Origin: Xiphydria camelus
Lineage: Eukaryota > Arthropoda > Insecta > Hymenoptera > Xiphydriidae
NCBI GenBank assembly: GCA_963678675.1
Contig: OY783200.1
Location: 24,380,190-24,444,189, forward strand
Length of the DNA stretch: 64,000 bases
Direction: 5' to 3'
The notes beneath the pieces are model-generated. The model saw only the letters and a program-made list of their open reading frames with translations, was not told the DNA's origin and ran no database searches. Of the stretch, positions 48,256-58,808 are shown piece by piece; position 1 is the first letter of the stretch, and every line of letters starts with the position of its first letter. Both the position numbers and the translations under genes were made by a program.

Positions 48256-48600
48256 ACGAATTCAAACGGGCGCTAGTGCAGTTAGATGTGTATTTGAATA
48301 AATTCGATGATATCTTTGTACCGTTTAATTTTGAAATAGCGAGCTGGTACGGTTTTTCGTAGTTTTCGAAACGGGGAACGTTGATGCGGAGTTGAAATGT
48401 AGAGAGTGGGATTAGCGACGATTAGAGCGGGATTAGAGGAGAGTTACTTATGTCGCGAAGGATCTAACGATAATTAATCGTCGTCAGGGGGGGAAAGAAA
48501 CGGGTCCTTGATCGATCCTGGGAACGAAGATCGCTCCGTCGAGACGGGAATCTTCACGGAGTCGCTTCGTTTTCATTCTTTTTTTTATTAAGAGAATGCT

Positions 48601-50477
48601 ATATAATATACTCGGTTTCGGTACATTCGATCTTTACCACGCTCTTCTTTCAGTTATTTTTACAGTCTATTTGATGAGAAGAAACAAAAGAACAAAATTC
48701 GTCCCTGTCCTATGTATTTTATCATCTCTTATCGAAGCATCGGATATCGTTCCGTCTCTCAGGCTTTCGTTATTCCTAGTCTTTTCCCCCCTTTTTGCGG
48801 ACTCCTCTCTCTCGCGAACTCCTATCGTCGTTACATCTTAAACGCAAAACAGCTCACGAAACGTCGCCGACGGTTAATTAATTATACACAGTTCGAGTTT
48901 CCCTCCCACTTCCTCTCTCTATCTTTCTACACACCGCGCGATTTCTCTCTACGACACTGAAACACCCGAAGAAAAGCCTCGCCGACGCGGGAGGGACAAA
49001 TTGTACCCCGCCGCTTTTTCGCGAATTTCCGCGGGGACCTGCAAAAGCGCGCGAAGAATCCGACAACTCATAAAAATTCGGCTAGTCTCTCGTCACGATT
49101 TCCTCCTGTAAATATCACGTTATTTACACGTAAAAACCTAAGGTTTTCCTCACATTTCATTTGCGTCAACGATTCCCTCTCTTCTCCTCCCAATCGGCGG
49201 ATAAGGTGCTCCCTTGCGAATTCCTCCAGCAGCGGTTTATTTCAATGTATAACAAACATAGTAGATAATTAATATAGCGTCGCGTAATCAAAAAAAAAAA
49301 AATTATAGATTATGTCGAACGATGCGTAAAGTATAATTAACGTGTGTCGTAATTATATCGGACTGCGGCTTGTGTAATGTACTCGTAACTCTCCCTACTT
49401 TCCCTTAGACTCTACCTCACTGGTTTACGCGCTCGACGTGTAAATGTACCGCGTATCCCGCCTGCGTCCCCGTAGTATGAAAGCAACGACCGCGAGACGA
49501 CCGGGAGACCGTCTCGCTATCACTACACACTTCGACTGACAGAGAAGTACCACGAACGTACTTCTCTTCGCCACGCCGCGAGCCGGTCGCTCCGCGGCCT
49601 GGCTAAGGAGATATATCAAAGTTTACACCCTCGTTATATCTGTTCGTCCGTCAGAAGTCCCTTCTACGGACAAATGAAACGTTAAAAAATTACGTATGGA
49701 TGCTGTGTTGCTTGTGTGTACGTACGTATGTGTGTGTGTCGAGCCTCCTTAGGCCATCGATATGCAATTAAAATTAAAACCGAGGACTGGAGTCCTAGTT
49801 TCCTAATCGCCGCGACTTCCATTGAGCCTCGCATCTCTCCTGCAACGCGTTACTACGAAACTCCCCGCCGTGCGAATTTCTCGCGCTTCCAGGGCAGGAA
49901 CGTCTGACGAGAGCTCGACGACGGTGGAGTATATCGTTCTTCGCGAGGCGAGGGAATTCGATTATCGGGAACCGATTCGACGGAAGCCGCGACGCTCTTC
50001 CTACACGCTAGCCAAAATAACGGCACCCCGGTCTGAGCATCTCTCCCCCCGAAAGAATATCGCGGAAGAGAGGCGCCGCGCGATGCTTCGCCTCTAGACC
50101 AAGCGTCTCTCGGTTTCCGGAAGCCGTACGGCACATGCACGTCTACTCGCGGGTGCGAGATATCACGATTTTCCTTCCCGGCATTATTCTCCCTCCCTAT
50201 TCGTCATTTTTGAACTCGATCACGCGACTTCTCCGTAAGTGTATGTCACTGTGTAGATGTTTATCGGGGGTGTGTGTAAAGTTTGTTTTGCTCAAAAGGG
50301 CTCCAACATGTTCTCGTTTATTAATAACGCGTTAACGATGATTGTAGGACACTGTTGTGGGTGGGGGGGTCTTTCGGTTGTTCGGCCGCGATGGCAGCGG
50401 CAATGATAAACGGATGATGGTGGTGGTAGTGGCGGTGTCGGTGGTGGGACTCTGCGGGTGTCTTCGCGAGGGACGAT
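48601..50477 (-). other. Probable vig2 3' untranslated region
   Basis: No gene is supported. The stretch lies downstream of the vig2 stop codon. Minus-strand AATAAA signals occur near 49236 (plus-strand GTTTATTTC) and near 48583 (TTTTTTATTAAG). Either could end the transcript. An A13 run lies near 49290. Confidence 0.45.
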
Positions 50478-51347
50478 TTACCCCAGCGAGGGGAAATCGT
50501 GCTCGTCGTCGACCTTCGGAGCGTTCTGCGGGCGCCCGCGCGGTGACCTCTGCTCCGGCTGTGGTATCGGCTGCAATCCAGATATTCTTGGTACTCTTGT
50601 GAATCCGCTCGAGCTAGACTCGGCTAACGGTCCTTGCTTTCTTTCGGGAACTCGTGAGCTTATCAAACTCCTCGAAATATTCGCAGGGAGCTCTCAGGTC
50701 GTCGGAAATCGACCCGAGATCGAGAACCTTCCTCGATAATTTTCCTCGCGAATAATTTCGCGAAAAAAGCGAACATAGCATCGAGAAAATCAGGGAAATA
50801 AATCAGAGCGTCGAGAAAACCATAGAAATGAATAAGAGCATCAGAAAAATCATGGAAACAAATCAGGGCATAAGAAAAATCATGGAAATAAATCAGATCA
50901 TCAAGAAAATCATGACAACGAATCGGAGCAACGGCGAACAAATATCACAATACAAAATCATTGATATTTGCAGAGCTTCCAGAACTCCCTAGTCGGCAAA
51001 CGCCGCGCCGAAGAGTCGTCCTTTCCCAACCGCGTACACCGCGCGAGTAAAATCGCAAAATACGCAAATGGCATCGAGAAAATCACGAAATAAAATCGCA
51101 GCAGCGTCGAGAGCATCACGGAAATCCTTACCATAACCACCGGAGGCCCGCGAGCTTCGGGATCCCTGGGCGGTCCGCCGCGGCCGCCGCCGAATCCGCG
51201 TCCGCTGGAGCGTTCCCCGCGTCCTCCGCGACCGCCCCGTCCGCCGCGTCCGCCGGCGCCGCGTCGCGAGTCGTTGAACTGGATCTCGATGCCCAAGACG
51301 CGCTTCTGCCGGCCGACGCGCTGAGGATACTCGGCAGCCGCGTCGTA

Positions 51348-51378
<31 letters not shown>

Positions 51379-53966
51379 GTAGGCTCCTTCTTCTTCTCGA
51401 GGGCGTACATCTTCTTCCATTGGGAGAGATCCTCACCCTCGCCCGCCTTGCGCAAATTGTATTGGGGCTTGGCGCGGGTGCTGCGCAGCGCCTTCCACTC
51501 GTCGAGGGTGAGCTCGCGCGACTCCTCCTCGGCGGCGGGCTTCTCCTCGGCCGACGTGTCGGCGGGAGCGTCGCCGTCCTTGCCTTCCGTCGTCGCGGCC
51601 GGAATCTCGCTCTCCAGCTTCTCAGGGGTGCCCCAGTCCTGGTTGTCCTGGTTCAAACATTCCCTGCGCGGAGGAGAAGCGCGCGCGTTACTCTCGCGAT
51701 GACGGAGGGGGACCGAGAGGGAAAGGAGGAGGGAGAAACTCACTCGATTTCGTCATTGGGAGTGCCCCAGTTGTGGCTACCAGCGCCTTCCTTCTTGTCG
51801 ACTGGTTTCACTCCACTGTAACCATGTCTGCTTTCATTAATGATTAATTTGATAGGATTCAGAATTAACACGGCTCGACACAGCTTACGCGCTAAGGTGG
51901 TGAAAGCGCAAAACGGAGAAGGGGACGGGGGTACGTTCCGGCACACAGGTGAAGCGGGGACAAAACGAAAAGAACGTGGAAACGAGAGGGCAAGCGCACA
52001 CGCACACACAAGAAGAAGAGGCACACAGCGCCGAGAAGGCCGCGTTCGCGATCAGGTTTCGGAGTGCGGGACGATCTCGAGGTATCGTTTCGTACGGTAA
52101 AAAAAAACAACCTGATCGCGTGAACGCGGAGCAGAGCGCGCGTTGCGTAGCGATAAATACTTACCTCGGCTGCCTGCTCACAGACATACGCAGACAACAA
52201 AATATCGCAGGACATGAGTTATCGGAAAGGGAAGGACGGCGTAGAGAAAGAGAGCTAAACTTCCGATCGGCTAAAGTTTTCAGGTGAAACGCTCGAGACG
52301 ATCGAGTGGCAAGACTCGACAAACAGATTCTCGCTGGATTGGACTCGCGGAAGGGGAAATCGCGACTGTTTTTCGCTCGCTTCTACCATCCAACGAACAG
52401 AGAGCGGCGTAGCGTCATTCGATGCGATTGATATAGATACATACGTTTTATCAGAGCCAGACTGCCGGTCGAACTCGCGCTTGCCGCGATTGTCGAAGCC
52501 GCCGCGTCCCCCACCGCGTCCGCGTCCTCCGCGACCCATGCCGCCTCCGCGAGGACCGCCGCCGCGTCCGCCCGATCGGCGCTCGCCGAACTCTCCGCCC
52601 CGGGCATTCTCGCCGGAGCTGCGAAATTCGCGAGTATCGCGATCGCCTCGGTCACCGCGATCCCCGCGATCGCCTCGGTCTCCGCGGTCTCCACGATCGC
52701 CTCGGTCTCCGCGATCGCGACCCTCGCTGAAATCGAAATTTTCGTGTAAACGATGCGCGATATCGAGCAGAACGGGACAGCGGGCGCTCGATACTAACCC
52801 GGAAGGACCTCGCCTGACTTCTCCTCCTTCCCTCGGAGGGCGGGAGGGTCTCTCGCCGTCCTCTCGGTTGTGTCTATTGTTTCGTTCCTCCCTCGATTCG
52901 CCGGAGAACTTCACGTTGCGATCGCCGCCACTGGATCTTTGCTGGGGAGGTTTCTTTTCCCCTGGAAGAAGAGCAATAATTATAGTTTTGTAAGTAACTC
53001 GTTGCACTCCAATTTCAAGGAAAAAGACAATTTAGCGTTTTCTCTTTGTGAATCGCTCAAAAATTGAGATACTCCAGAGAAAGACGTATCAAATTTAATT
53101 GATAAATGATAAAAAGCTTCTCTCCAAATCGACGCATTTGAGAAAAAGACCCCTCAAACGCGATTTGAGGCTCCCCTCTGAGGGAAACTGCATCGAGTGA
53201 GGATGATAGTTCCTTCGATAATTTTTTTGGTCGGAACGTGTCACTCTGGTTTTGAGAAACAAAGCAAATTAACGTGTTCTCATGGCGAATCGCTCTATAA
53301 TCAAGATCCTCTCTAAAGACGTCTCGAATTTGATCGATAAGCAATACAAAGCTCCTCTCGGAAAGAAACTACGTGGAACGACGAAGTTCTTTGCAAAGAT
53401 ACCAAAGCGTAGGTCCTCTTCACCATAGCCAAGAACGCAATAGAAGCGCCCCGCGGCTGAGTAAATAACGATCGACCTCTCGCGCGCGCCGGCCACGTCG
53501 CCGACGTTCGATCACCGGCGTACCCTGCGCCCGCGACGACGACCACCGCGAACCGCTCGACAGTCGCCGTCTCGACGATTCCGGAGCACCGTCCGCAAAA
53601 ATGCGACGAAACGCCGGAGCGAGCACATGTGTACACGAGGCCGACGGGGCGGCCATCTTGGCACGCACGAGGGGGCCCCGACTGGCACGAAAATTCGCAC
53701 GGCTAACCTTGATCCTTCTTGATTACGTCCTGGACCTTTGCCGGTTGCTGCTGCACGTCCTTGATCACGCGCGGCTTCGGGGGCTTCGGCGTCGCCGCCT
53801 TCTGCACCTCCGGTTGCTTGCTCTTGTTCTCCTTTTCCGAGAGCTTCTCCTTTTTCTTCGCCTCTTTCTCCTGCTCGCGCACTTTCAACACTTCCAGCGG
53901 GTCCTCGTCCTCGTCCAGTGCCAGCAAGAACTTATTGGTGACGGCGATGCTGTACATGTTCTCCAT
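50478..53966 (-). CDS. vig2: vig2 / SERBP1-HABP4 family RNA-binding protein
   Basis: Five coding exons on the minus strand: 53966-53708, 52961-52445, 51815-51744, 51663-51132, 50570-50478 (last exon might start at 50558); 490 aa. SERBP1/HABP4 proteins bind mRNA and the mRNA channel of idle ribosomes, and insect vig/vig2 have also been linked to RISC and heterochromatin. The family start MENMYSIAVTNKFLLALDED is followed by a Lys/Glu-rich stretch. Then come an RGG/GDR-rich region and the signature REFDRQSGSDKT, GVKPVDKKEGAGSHNWGTPN (SHNWG core), then ELTLDEWKALRSTRAK, YNLRKAGEGED and QWKK. A second RGG box and the tail VDDEHDFPSLG, close to the family's usual acidic-DFP ending, complete it. Exon 2 contains a 72-nt in-frame segment (52727-52798) with intron-like borders; removing it gives 466 aa. 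The ATG has a strong CGCCATGG context. Confidence 0.93.
50777..50926. repeat. 30-bp minisatellite, 5 units, vig2 last intron
   Basis: Five tandem units of about 30 bp reading AGCATCGAGAAAATCATGGA plus AATAAATCAG with point changes. Diverged half-units recur near 51067-51125. The array lies wholly within the last vig2 intron. Confidence 0.8.
52638..52726 (-). repeat. GDR-coding 9-bp repeat in vig2
   Basis: Tandem GGCGATCGC/GGAGACCGA-type 9-mers encode about eight consecutive Gly-Asp-Arg triplets in vig2 exon 2, directly beside the putative 72-nt in-frame intron. Confidence 0.8.
53649..53661 (-). promoter_or_regulatory. YY1/Pho-like motif in vig2 intron 1
   Basis: GCGGCCATCTTGG on the plus strand contains the GCCATCTTG core (CAAGATGGC on the minus strand). 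It lies about 46 bp into vig2 intron 1, a frequent position for YY1 sites just downstream of promoters. Confidence 0.4.
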
Positions 53967-55318
53967 GGCGTCCCAGATCCTCTCTTCGGCGAGGATTGTG
54001 CGAAAATTTCACGGCTACTTTCGAGCCTTGTAATAATAGAGACATCCAAGATTCCAATATGGCCGAGTCGAGGACAGTTCACCACGAGGTTTGCGCTCCC
54101 AGGGAGGGACTGTGGTATCGTCTTGCACCCAGCGCGCCACTTCCCCCGCCAAAAATCGCATCGGCAGCTCGCTTGCTAGCTTGGCGGGCGCGAGGAGCTC
54201 CGGAAAAATCGGGCGTTAATTGTTTTGATGGCAAATCGTCAAACAAATACGCGCGGGACGAGATATTCGCGTATTTCGCCGGCGTTCGTCTTTCAGGTCG
54301 GGGGGAGGGTTTCCATGTGTGGCTCCGCGTTCGGCGAGGAATCGCTGGATATTCGCGGTCGTTCAATGCGTTTCGCAGGGAAATTGGTTTTTAGGCGCTT
54401 TGAGGACCGCGGGAAATTTAACGGTGGACGATTTTTCGCTCGGCGTGGCGTAAATATCGAGGAAAATCTCGAAATGCGACGGCTGCGCGGTGCGGCGATT
54501 TCGCGAAGTCACGCCTCCATCGAGCGGCGGCCAATAGAGGATGCGCGCGATGGTTCCGTGGGAAGATTTGAAAGGGTGATTTCGGAGCTTTTGTTTTTAA
54601 CATAGAACGTGAAAAACTCAATTTATAATTCGATCGATGAATGATTCATAGATATTCGCTGAAATTTCAAATATTTACTTGAAATTTTCGAAGAAAAATC
54701 GTTAATCTTCCAAACCGACGAAACTTTCGAACGGAACTGTACGCGTGGGAATTTCTAAATATAATTTCACATTTTCAATTCCATCCCTTCGCGCATAAAA
54801 CCTTCGACCTCCCGTGAACGTTCATCGCTCACTAATAATTGCACTAAACTACGTGTCTCTACGTTTAATCACGTGCGAACTAAAACGAAAACCGAAAAGC
54901 GATCGCGCTCAGTCGATAACTACACGCGCGCGCGCGAAATTTCGTAATCACGCAGCGTTGCCGAACGCCAAGATCAACGGCTGCGTTCGCTCTCGACCAA
55001 TAACCTCGTGCCTCACATCATCCTCGACCAATCGCTTTACCGAACATCGAAACCTCGTGAGAACGCGCCTTGCCGCCGCCATCTTGCCTCCTTGTCCACC
55101 AATCGCAACCTTCCGCTGCCAGACTGTACCGTGCGAACCGGCGTCGCGCGCGGCACCGCCGCCAACATGTTTTGGCGGTTAATCAGTTGCACGCGGTGCG
55201 TCGCGCAGTGAAGATCTTGCGTGTGTTTGAAGTAATTTTCGCGCGCGTCGTTCCACCGCCCGCGTCGACGAAGCAGCGCCGAAAGAAGGAAAAGCGTGCG
55301 CGCGCGCGAGCGAGGAAG
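53967..55318. promoter_or_regulatory. Divergent vig2/ZNF367 promoter region
   Basis: vig2 (minus, ATG at 53966) and ZNF367 (plus, ATG at 55319) diverge across 1.35 kb with no gene between. E2F-like words are CCCGCCAAAAA (54145-54155), TTGGCGGGCGCG (54181-54192), GCGGGAAA (54409-54416) and the dyad at 55159-55178. CCAAT boxes lie at 54997, 55028 and 55099, all in the same orientation. GCCGCCATCTTG (55075-55086) is a YY1/Pho-type site. The cluster 54.99-55.18 kb is the likely ZNF367 core promoter. Confidence 0.55.
55159..55178. promoter_or_regulatory. Inverted E2F-like dyad
   Basis: CCGCCAA (55159-55165) and TTGGCGG (55172-55178) form a perfect 7-bp inverted pair separated by six bases. Each half matches the E2F core TTTGGCGG/CCGCCAAA class. 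It lies 141 bp upstream of the ZNF367 ATG, just downstream of three CCAAT boxes. Confidence 0.5.
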
Positions 55319-58300
55319 ATGGAGTTGCACACGCCGAAGCGCGAGTCGCGTCCGCCCGCGGAGGCGCAGCCGAGCAGCCCGCCGATGTGCGACACGATGC
55401 TCTACCCGTGGAACTGGGGCGAGGAGGCGCGCAACGCGAACCTGAGTCCCGGCAGCTCGTGCTCGTCGCCGGAGTACCGGGAGCACTGCAACGGCGCCGC
55501 CACGAGGCCGGGCGGTGGCGGCGCCGGTCCGCGTTCCGGCGGCTCTGAGAGCCATCGCCGCGGCCGACCGCGCGCCGACGCGCTCTCGAACCTGATGATA
55601 CAGGGCAGCACGTCGCCGAGCAGCATCAAGTGCACGTACTGCAACCGCGTGTTCCCACGCGAGAAGAGCCTGCAGGCGCATTTGCGCACGCACACAGGTG
55701 GGTGCTTTTATTTTGCGGTTAGGGGTGAAGGGCTGATGGTGGGTGGGAGGGAGGTAGGGGACGCGGATTTTACACTGCGCCGCTTGCGCGCTGTGCGAAA
55801 ATTAACGCGGCAGGCGAGGGTCGATCGACGGAGCAAGGCGAGCGAACGAAAGGAAAAGTGCAACGGCGGTGGCTAACGGTCGCGCAGTGCCGCCAACCGC
55901 CGCGGCGGAGCCGTGCTTTAAACGATTAAATGCCTGGCGGCAGGGGCGCGGAAAGTTCACGGGCGAAGCCGTGGCCCTGTGTGAATTTTCGAACGAAAAC
56001 ACAGTGAGGAGGGGTGACGCGAGCGTCTGTGAAGGGGGAAGGGATTCGCGCGAGGAGGGACGCCGAACGTCTCTCGCGTCGCGAACAGCCAAGATGTCCG
56101 TCCTCCGTTTCCCTTTGTTCGGGGAGTCGCACACCGCTCTGAATGATGATTTTAGCGGGGCTCGGCGAGGGGCGCTTCGCGGGGAGAAGCGTTATACTCG
56201 AGGGAACGGGTTTTAAGTCAGACGGAGGAAACGCGCGGTCGCGCTCTGTCAGGAGTTTCGAGTCGGGGCGACGTCGCGCACGGTTACGGGGACGAGTCGC
56301 GAATTATTCGGAGCACGCTCGAGATAGAGAAATTCCTTTGGTCGACGAGGTGCTCCGAGGGGTTATTTGGGGTCTTTTAGGGATTTTAAAATGTCTGGTC
56401 GTATTTTTCGGAGTCTGGCTGATGTCTGCAGCGATTTTTATATCGAAGAAACTCGAGAAAAAACTTTTATACATGATTATATATGATTTTATGTATACAA
56501 TTGCTTGGAAAAATAGTTTAAAATGTTTTCAATTGAATTATTTATCAATCAGTTAAAAAGAAATGATATTGGTTCAATAGTTTTCAAGACACTTCGTCTT
56601 TTATAGGTATACCTATATCAGGGATTAATTATATACAATTATATATGTATAATTGTATTATATAAAAAAATTTCTTGGGAAACTTCAATTTACATGCGAG
56701 AAAAATGGAATTTCCACCTTTGCAATAGGAGTTCCGCGTTATCTTATCCCGCGAAAATGCTCTAGGCAATTCCCATGCTTCTTTCTCTTCCGGTAGATCG
56801 TCCTGTTTAAAAAAAAAGTCTATAGAAACACAATCAAAGCTCCGAAGTACACATGGAAACGTGAACTTCGATCGGTTTGTACGTGCGTTTGAGAGCTTTC
56901 AATAGATTTCTATACATTTTTTTAAAAACCGGGTCAGCGTTATCCGCTGCATAAAAGCTACCGAGCACTGCTATAAATAACTCTACCCCAGATTTCTATT
57001 AAAAACCGATAAAAACCGTATCCAAACTTATCAGATTTAAATACACGGTTTCTGCACGAAACATTCTCAAGCCTAATATATTCGAATACAATTTTGACCC
57101 GCTTTTTTTAGCTCTCAATAAAAACGGATTAAAATGCATTCGGTAAGACATTTCGGGCAGGATAAATACAAAAATAAACGAGGAATCTTACGGTTATCCA
57201 CGCTCTCACTTCCTGGAATCGGTAAATCGTTCTTTGTCTCGCATGGGTACAAAGGATCCACTCTTTCGCTCTGTCCTCTTCTCTTCTAACAAACTCCTCC
57301 GGACTGAACGAAGTTTCCGATTCTTTCCAGGAGAGCGGCCGTATCCCTGCGACTATCCCGGCTGCACGAAGGCGTTCACCCAATCGGGTCAGCTGAAGAC
57401 TCACCAGCGTCTGCACACCGGGGAGAAGCCGTTCCTCTGCACGGAGACGGGCTGCGAGATGAGATTCACCCACGCCAATAGACACTGCCCGGATCATCCG
57501 TACGCCACGCTGACGCGATCGGACGACTTCGTGCTGAAGCCCGTTTCCGGCAACACCGAGTTACCCCACGACGTGACGCGCTGGCTGGAGCGTTATAAGA
57601 TGGCGCGCGAACGCGAGGATCGCACGCCCACCGGGAAGAACGACCGGAAGAAGAAGCCCTGGAAGAGCAGCTCGGAGAATCACCATCACAAGAGAGTCAA
57701 GTCGCGAAAGGGTCTGATGATGGACTCGGCCGGGGAGCAGGAGAACCTCGAGAGAAAACCGCCGAGTCAGCGACTCTACTGCGGCGAGAGTCAGGACAGT
57801 CAGGAGGAGAGCCAGGACGAGGACCCGGCGGAGGCCTGCGCCGTGCTGCAGATGTCGGAGGACGAGGAACCGCCCACCACGACGAAACTGCCGATCACTC
57901 CGGTGCGGAGGCCGTTGGACCGGCTGCAGCCGAAGAAGCGGTGGCTGCGGGAGGCCTGTCTCGAGCAGCAGCTCGCGAAACCCCTGCGGTGGGACGTGCC
58001 ATCCTCCGGCGGTTCGCCGAGTTACGAAAACACCTCGCCGAAGAGCGCTTCCGTCGACAGCTCGATCTGCCGTTCCGAATGGAGCCTGGCGGCCGCCAAC
58101 GTCACCTCGAGCTTCTCGGAGCGCCTCGTGAATCTGGACGGTGTCCCGGTGGAGTCCGAGATCGAGGTGGGGAATTCCCCGCCTTCTTGGGAGACGACGA
58201 ACACCGCTGCGATTTCCGGGGAGACGATGCTGCAAGAGATCGCAGATGAGAAAACGGAGGAAGACGTCTTTTTCGAAGCGCCGCAATCGCCGTTGCAAAC

Positions 58301-58808
58301 TTGCTGGGATCCCGCGGTGGAGAGCCGTGTGAACGAGGAGAGCGACGATGGGGCCTCCGCGTTGCGATGCTCCAGCCCGACGATTTACTGGGACGTTCCG
58401 ACCGCGCCGACGACGCCCCTGTCGTCGGCGAAGTTCCTTCTGGATCCCGCGACGAACGAGTCTTCTCCCCCGTTGCCCGCGCGAAGCAGCGAGAACGAAA
58501 CGCGACCCACGGTTCTCATGCTCGCCGGAAGCTCCGCCGGGGCTAACCCCGTGAAGGACGTCTCGCCGAGGCGGCCCTTCGAGGTGGAGGAGGAGGAGGA
58601 GGAGAGATCCACCGCGAAGGTTCTCGTCGTCAGACAGGAGGACAGCGTGGTGAATATGCCGGCGCCCGACGACAACCAGAAGTGGCTCGGCGCTCTGGCT
58701 CTGATGGAGCTGGCGAAGACGCACGAGGAGGCGGCTCGCGCTTTGGGCCTTGCGAAGAACCTGGATCCGCGCCTCGTCCACTCGAGCCTGCAGTACACTC
58801 ATCTATAG
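55319..58808 (+). CDS. ZNF367: ZNF367-like C2H2 zinc finger transcription factor
   Basis: Two coding exons, 55319-55697 and 57331-58808, joined in phase 1 across a 1633-bp intron; 618 aa. The family is a nuclear C2H2 factor; vertebrate ZNF367 (ZFF29) is about 350 aa. Family blocks are TMLYPWNWGEEARNANLSPG and RRGRPRADALSNLM before the fingers. Next are finger 1 (CTYCNRVFPREKSLQAHLRT, about residues 104-125), split from finger 2 (CDYPGCTKAFTQSGQLKTHQ, about 131-154) by the intron, and the third Cys-rich unit CTETGCEMRFTHANRHCPDH. A conserved WLERYKMAREREDRTPT follows, and near the C terminus WLGALALMELAKTHEEAARA, matching the vertebrate ALALIELA motif. The insect protein is longer through an inserted, poorly conserved middle. 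The ATG at 55319 is preferred because the conserved YPWNWGE block follows; an in-frame ATG at 55070 would add 83 basic residues. Confidence 0.92.

Larger units (their letters stand above)
45319..48600. promoter_or_regulatory. PlexA 5' region and probable promoter
   Basis: No gene is supported. The sequence just upstream of the PlexA start (45319-45540) carries a 10-bp perfect inverted repeat at 45428-45467. 46,800-48,260 is CpG-rich and contains two YY1/Pho-like words, AAAATGGCCGACGG at 48217-48230 and CCAAGATGGCGGCGG at 48241-48255, often found near promoters. This CpG-rich zone probably holds the PlexA transcription start and a non-coding first exon. Exact start unknown. Confidence 0.45.

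Noticed and set aside
55070..55318. N-terminal extension of ZNF367 to the ATG at 55070
   Set aside because: The extension runs through CCAAT, YY1 and E2F-like motifs, is basic low-complexity, and the conserved family start lies just after 55319.
57561..58802. 413-codon minus-strand open frame opposite ZNF367
   Set aside because: Antisense shadow of the ZNF367 second exon; composition is Arg/Leu-rich without any recognisable motif.
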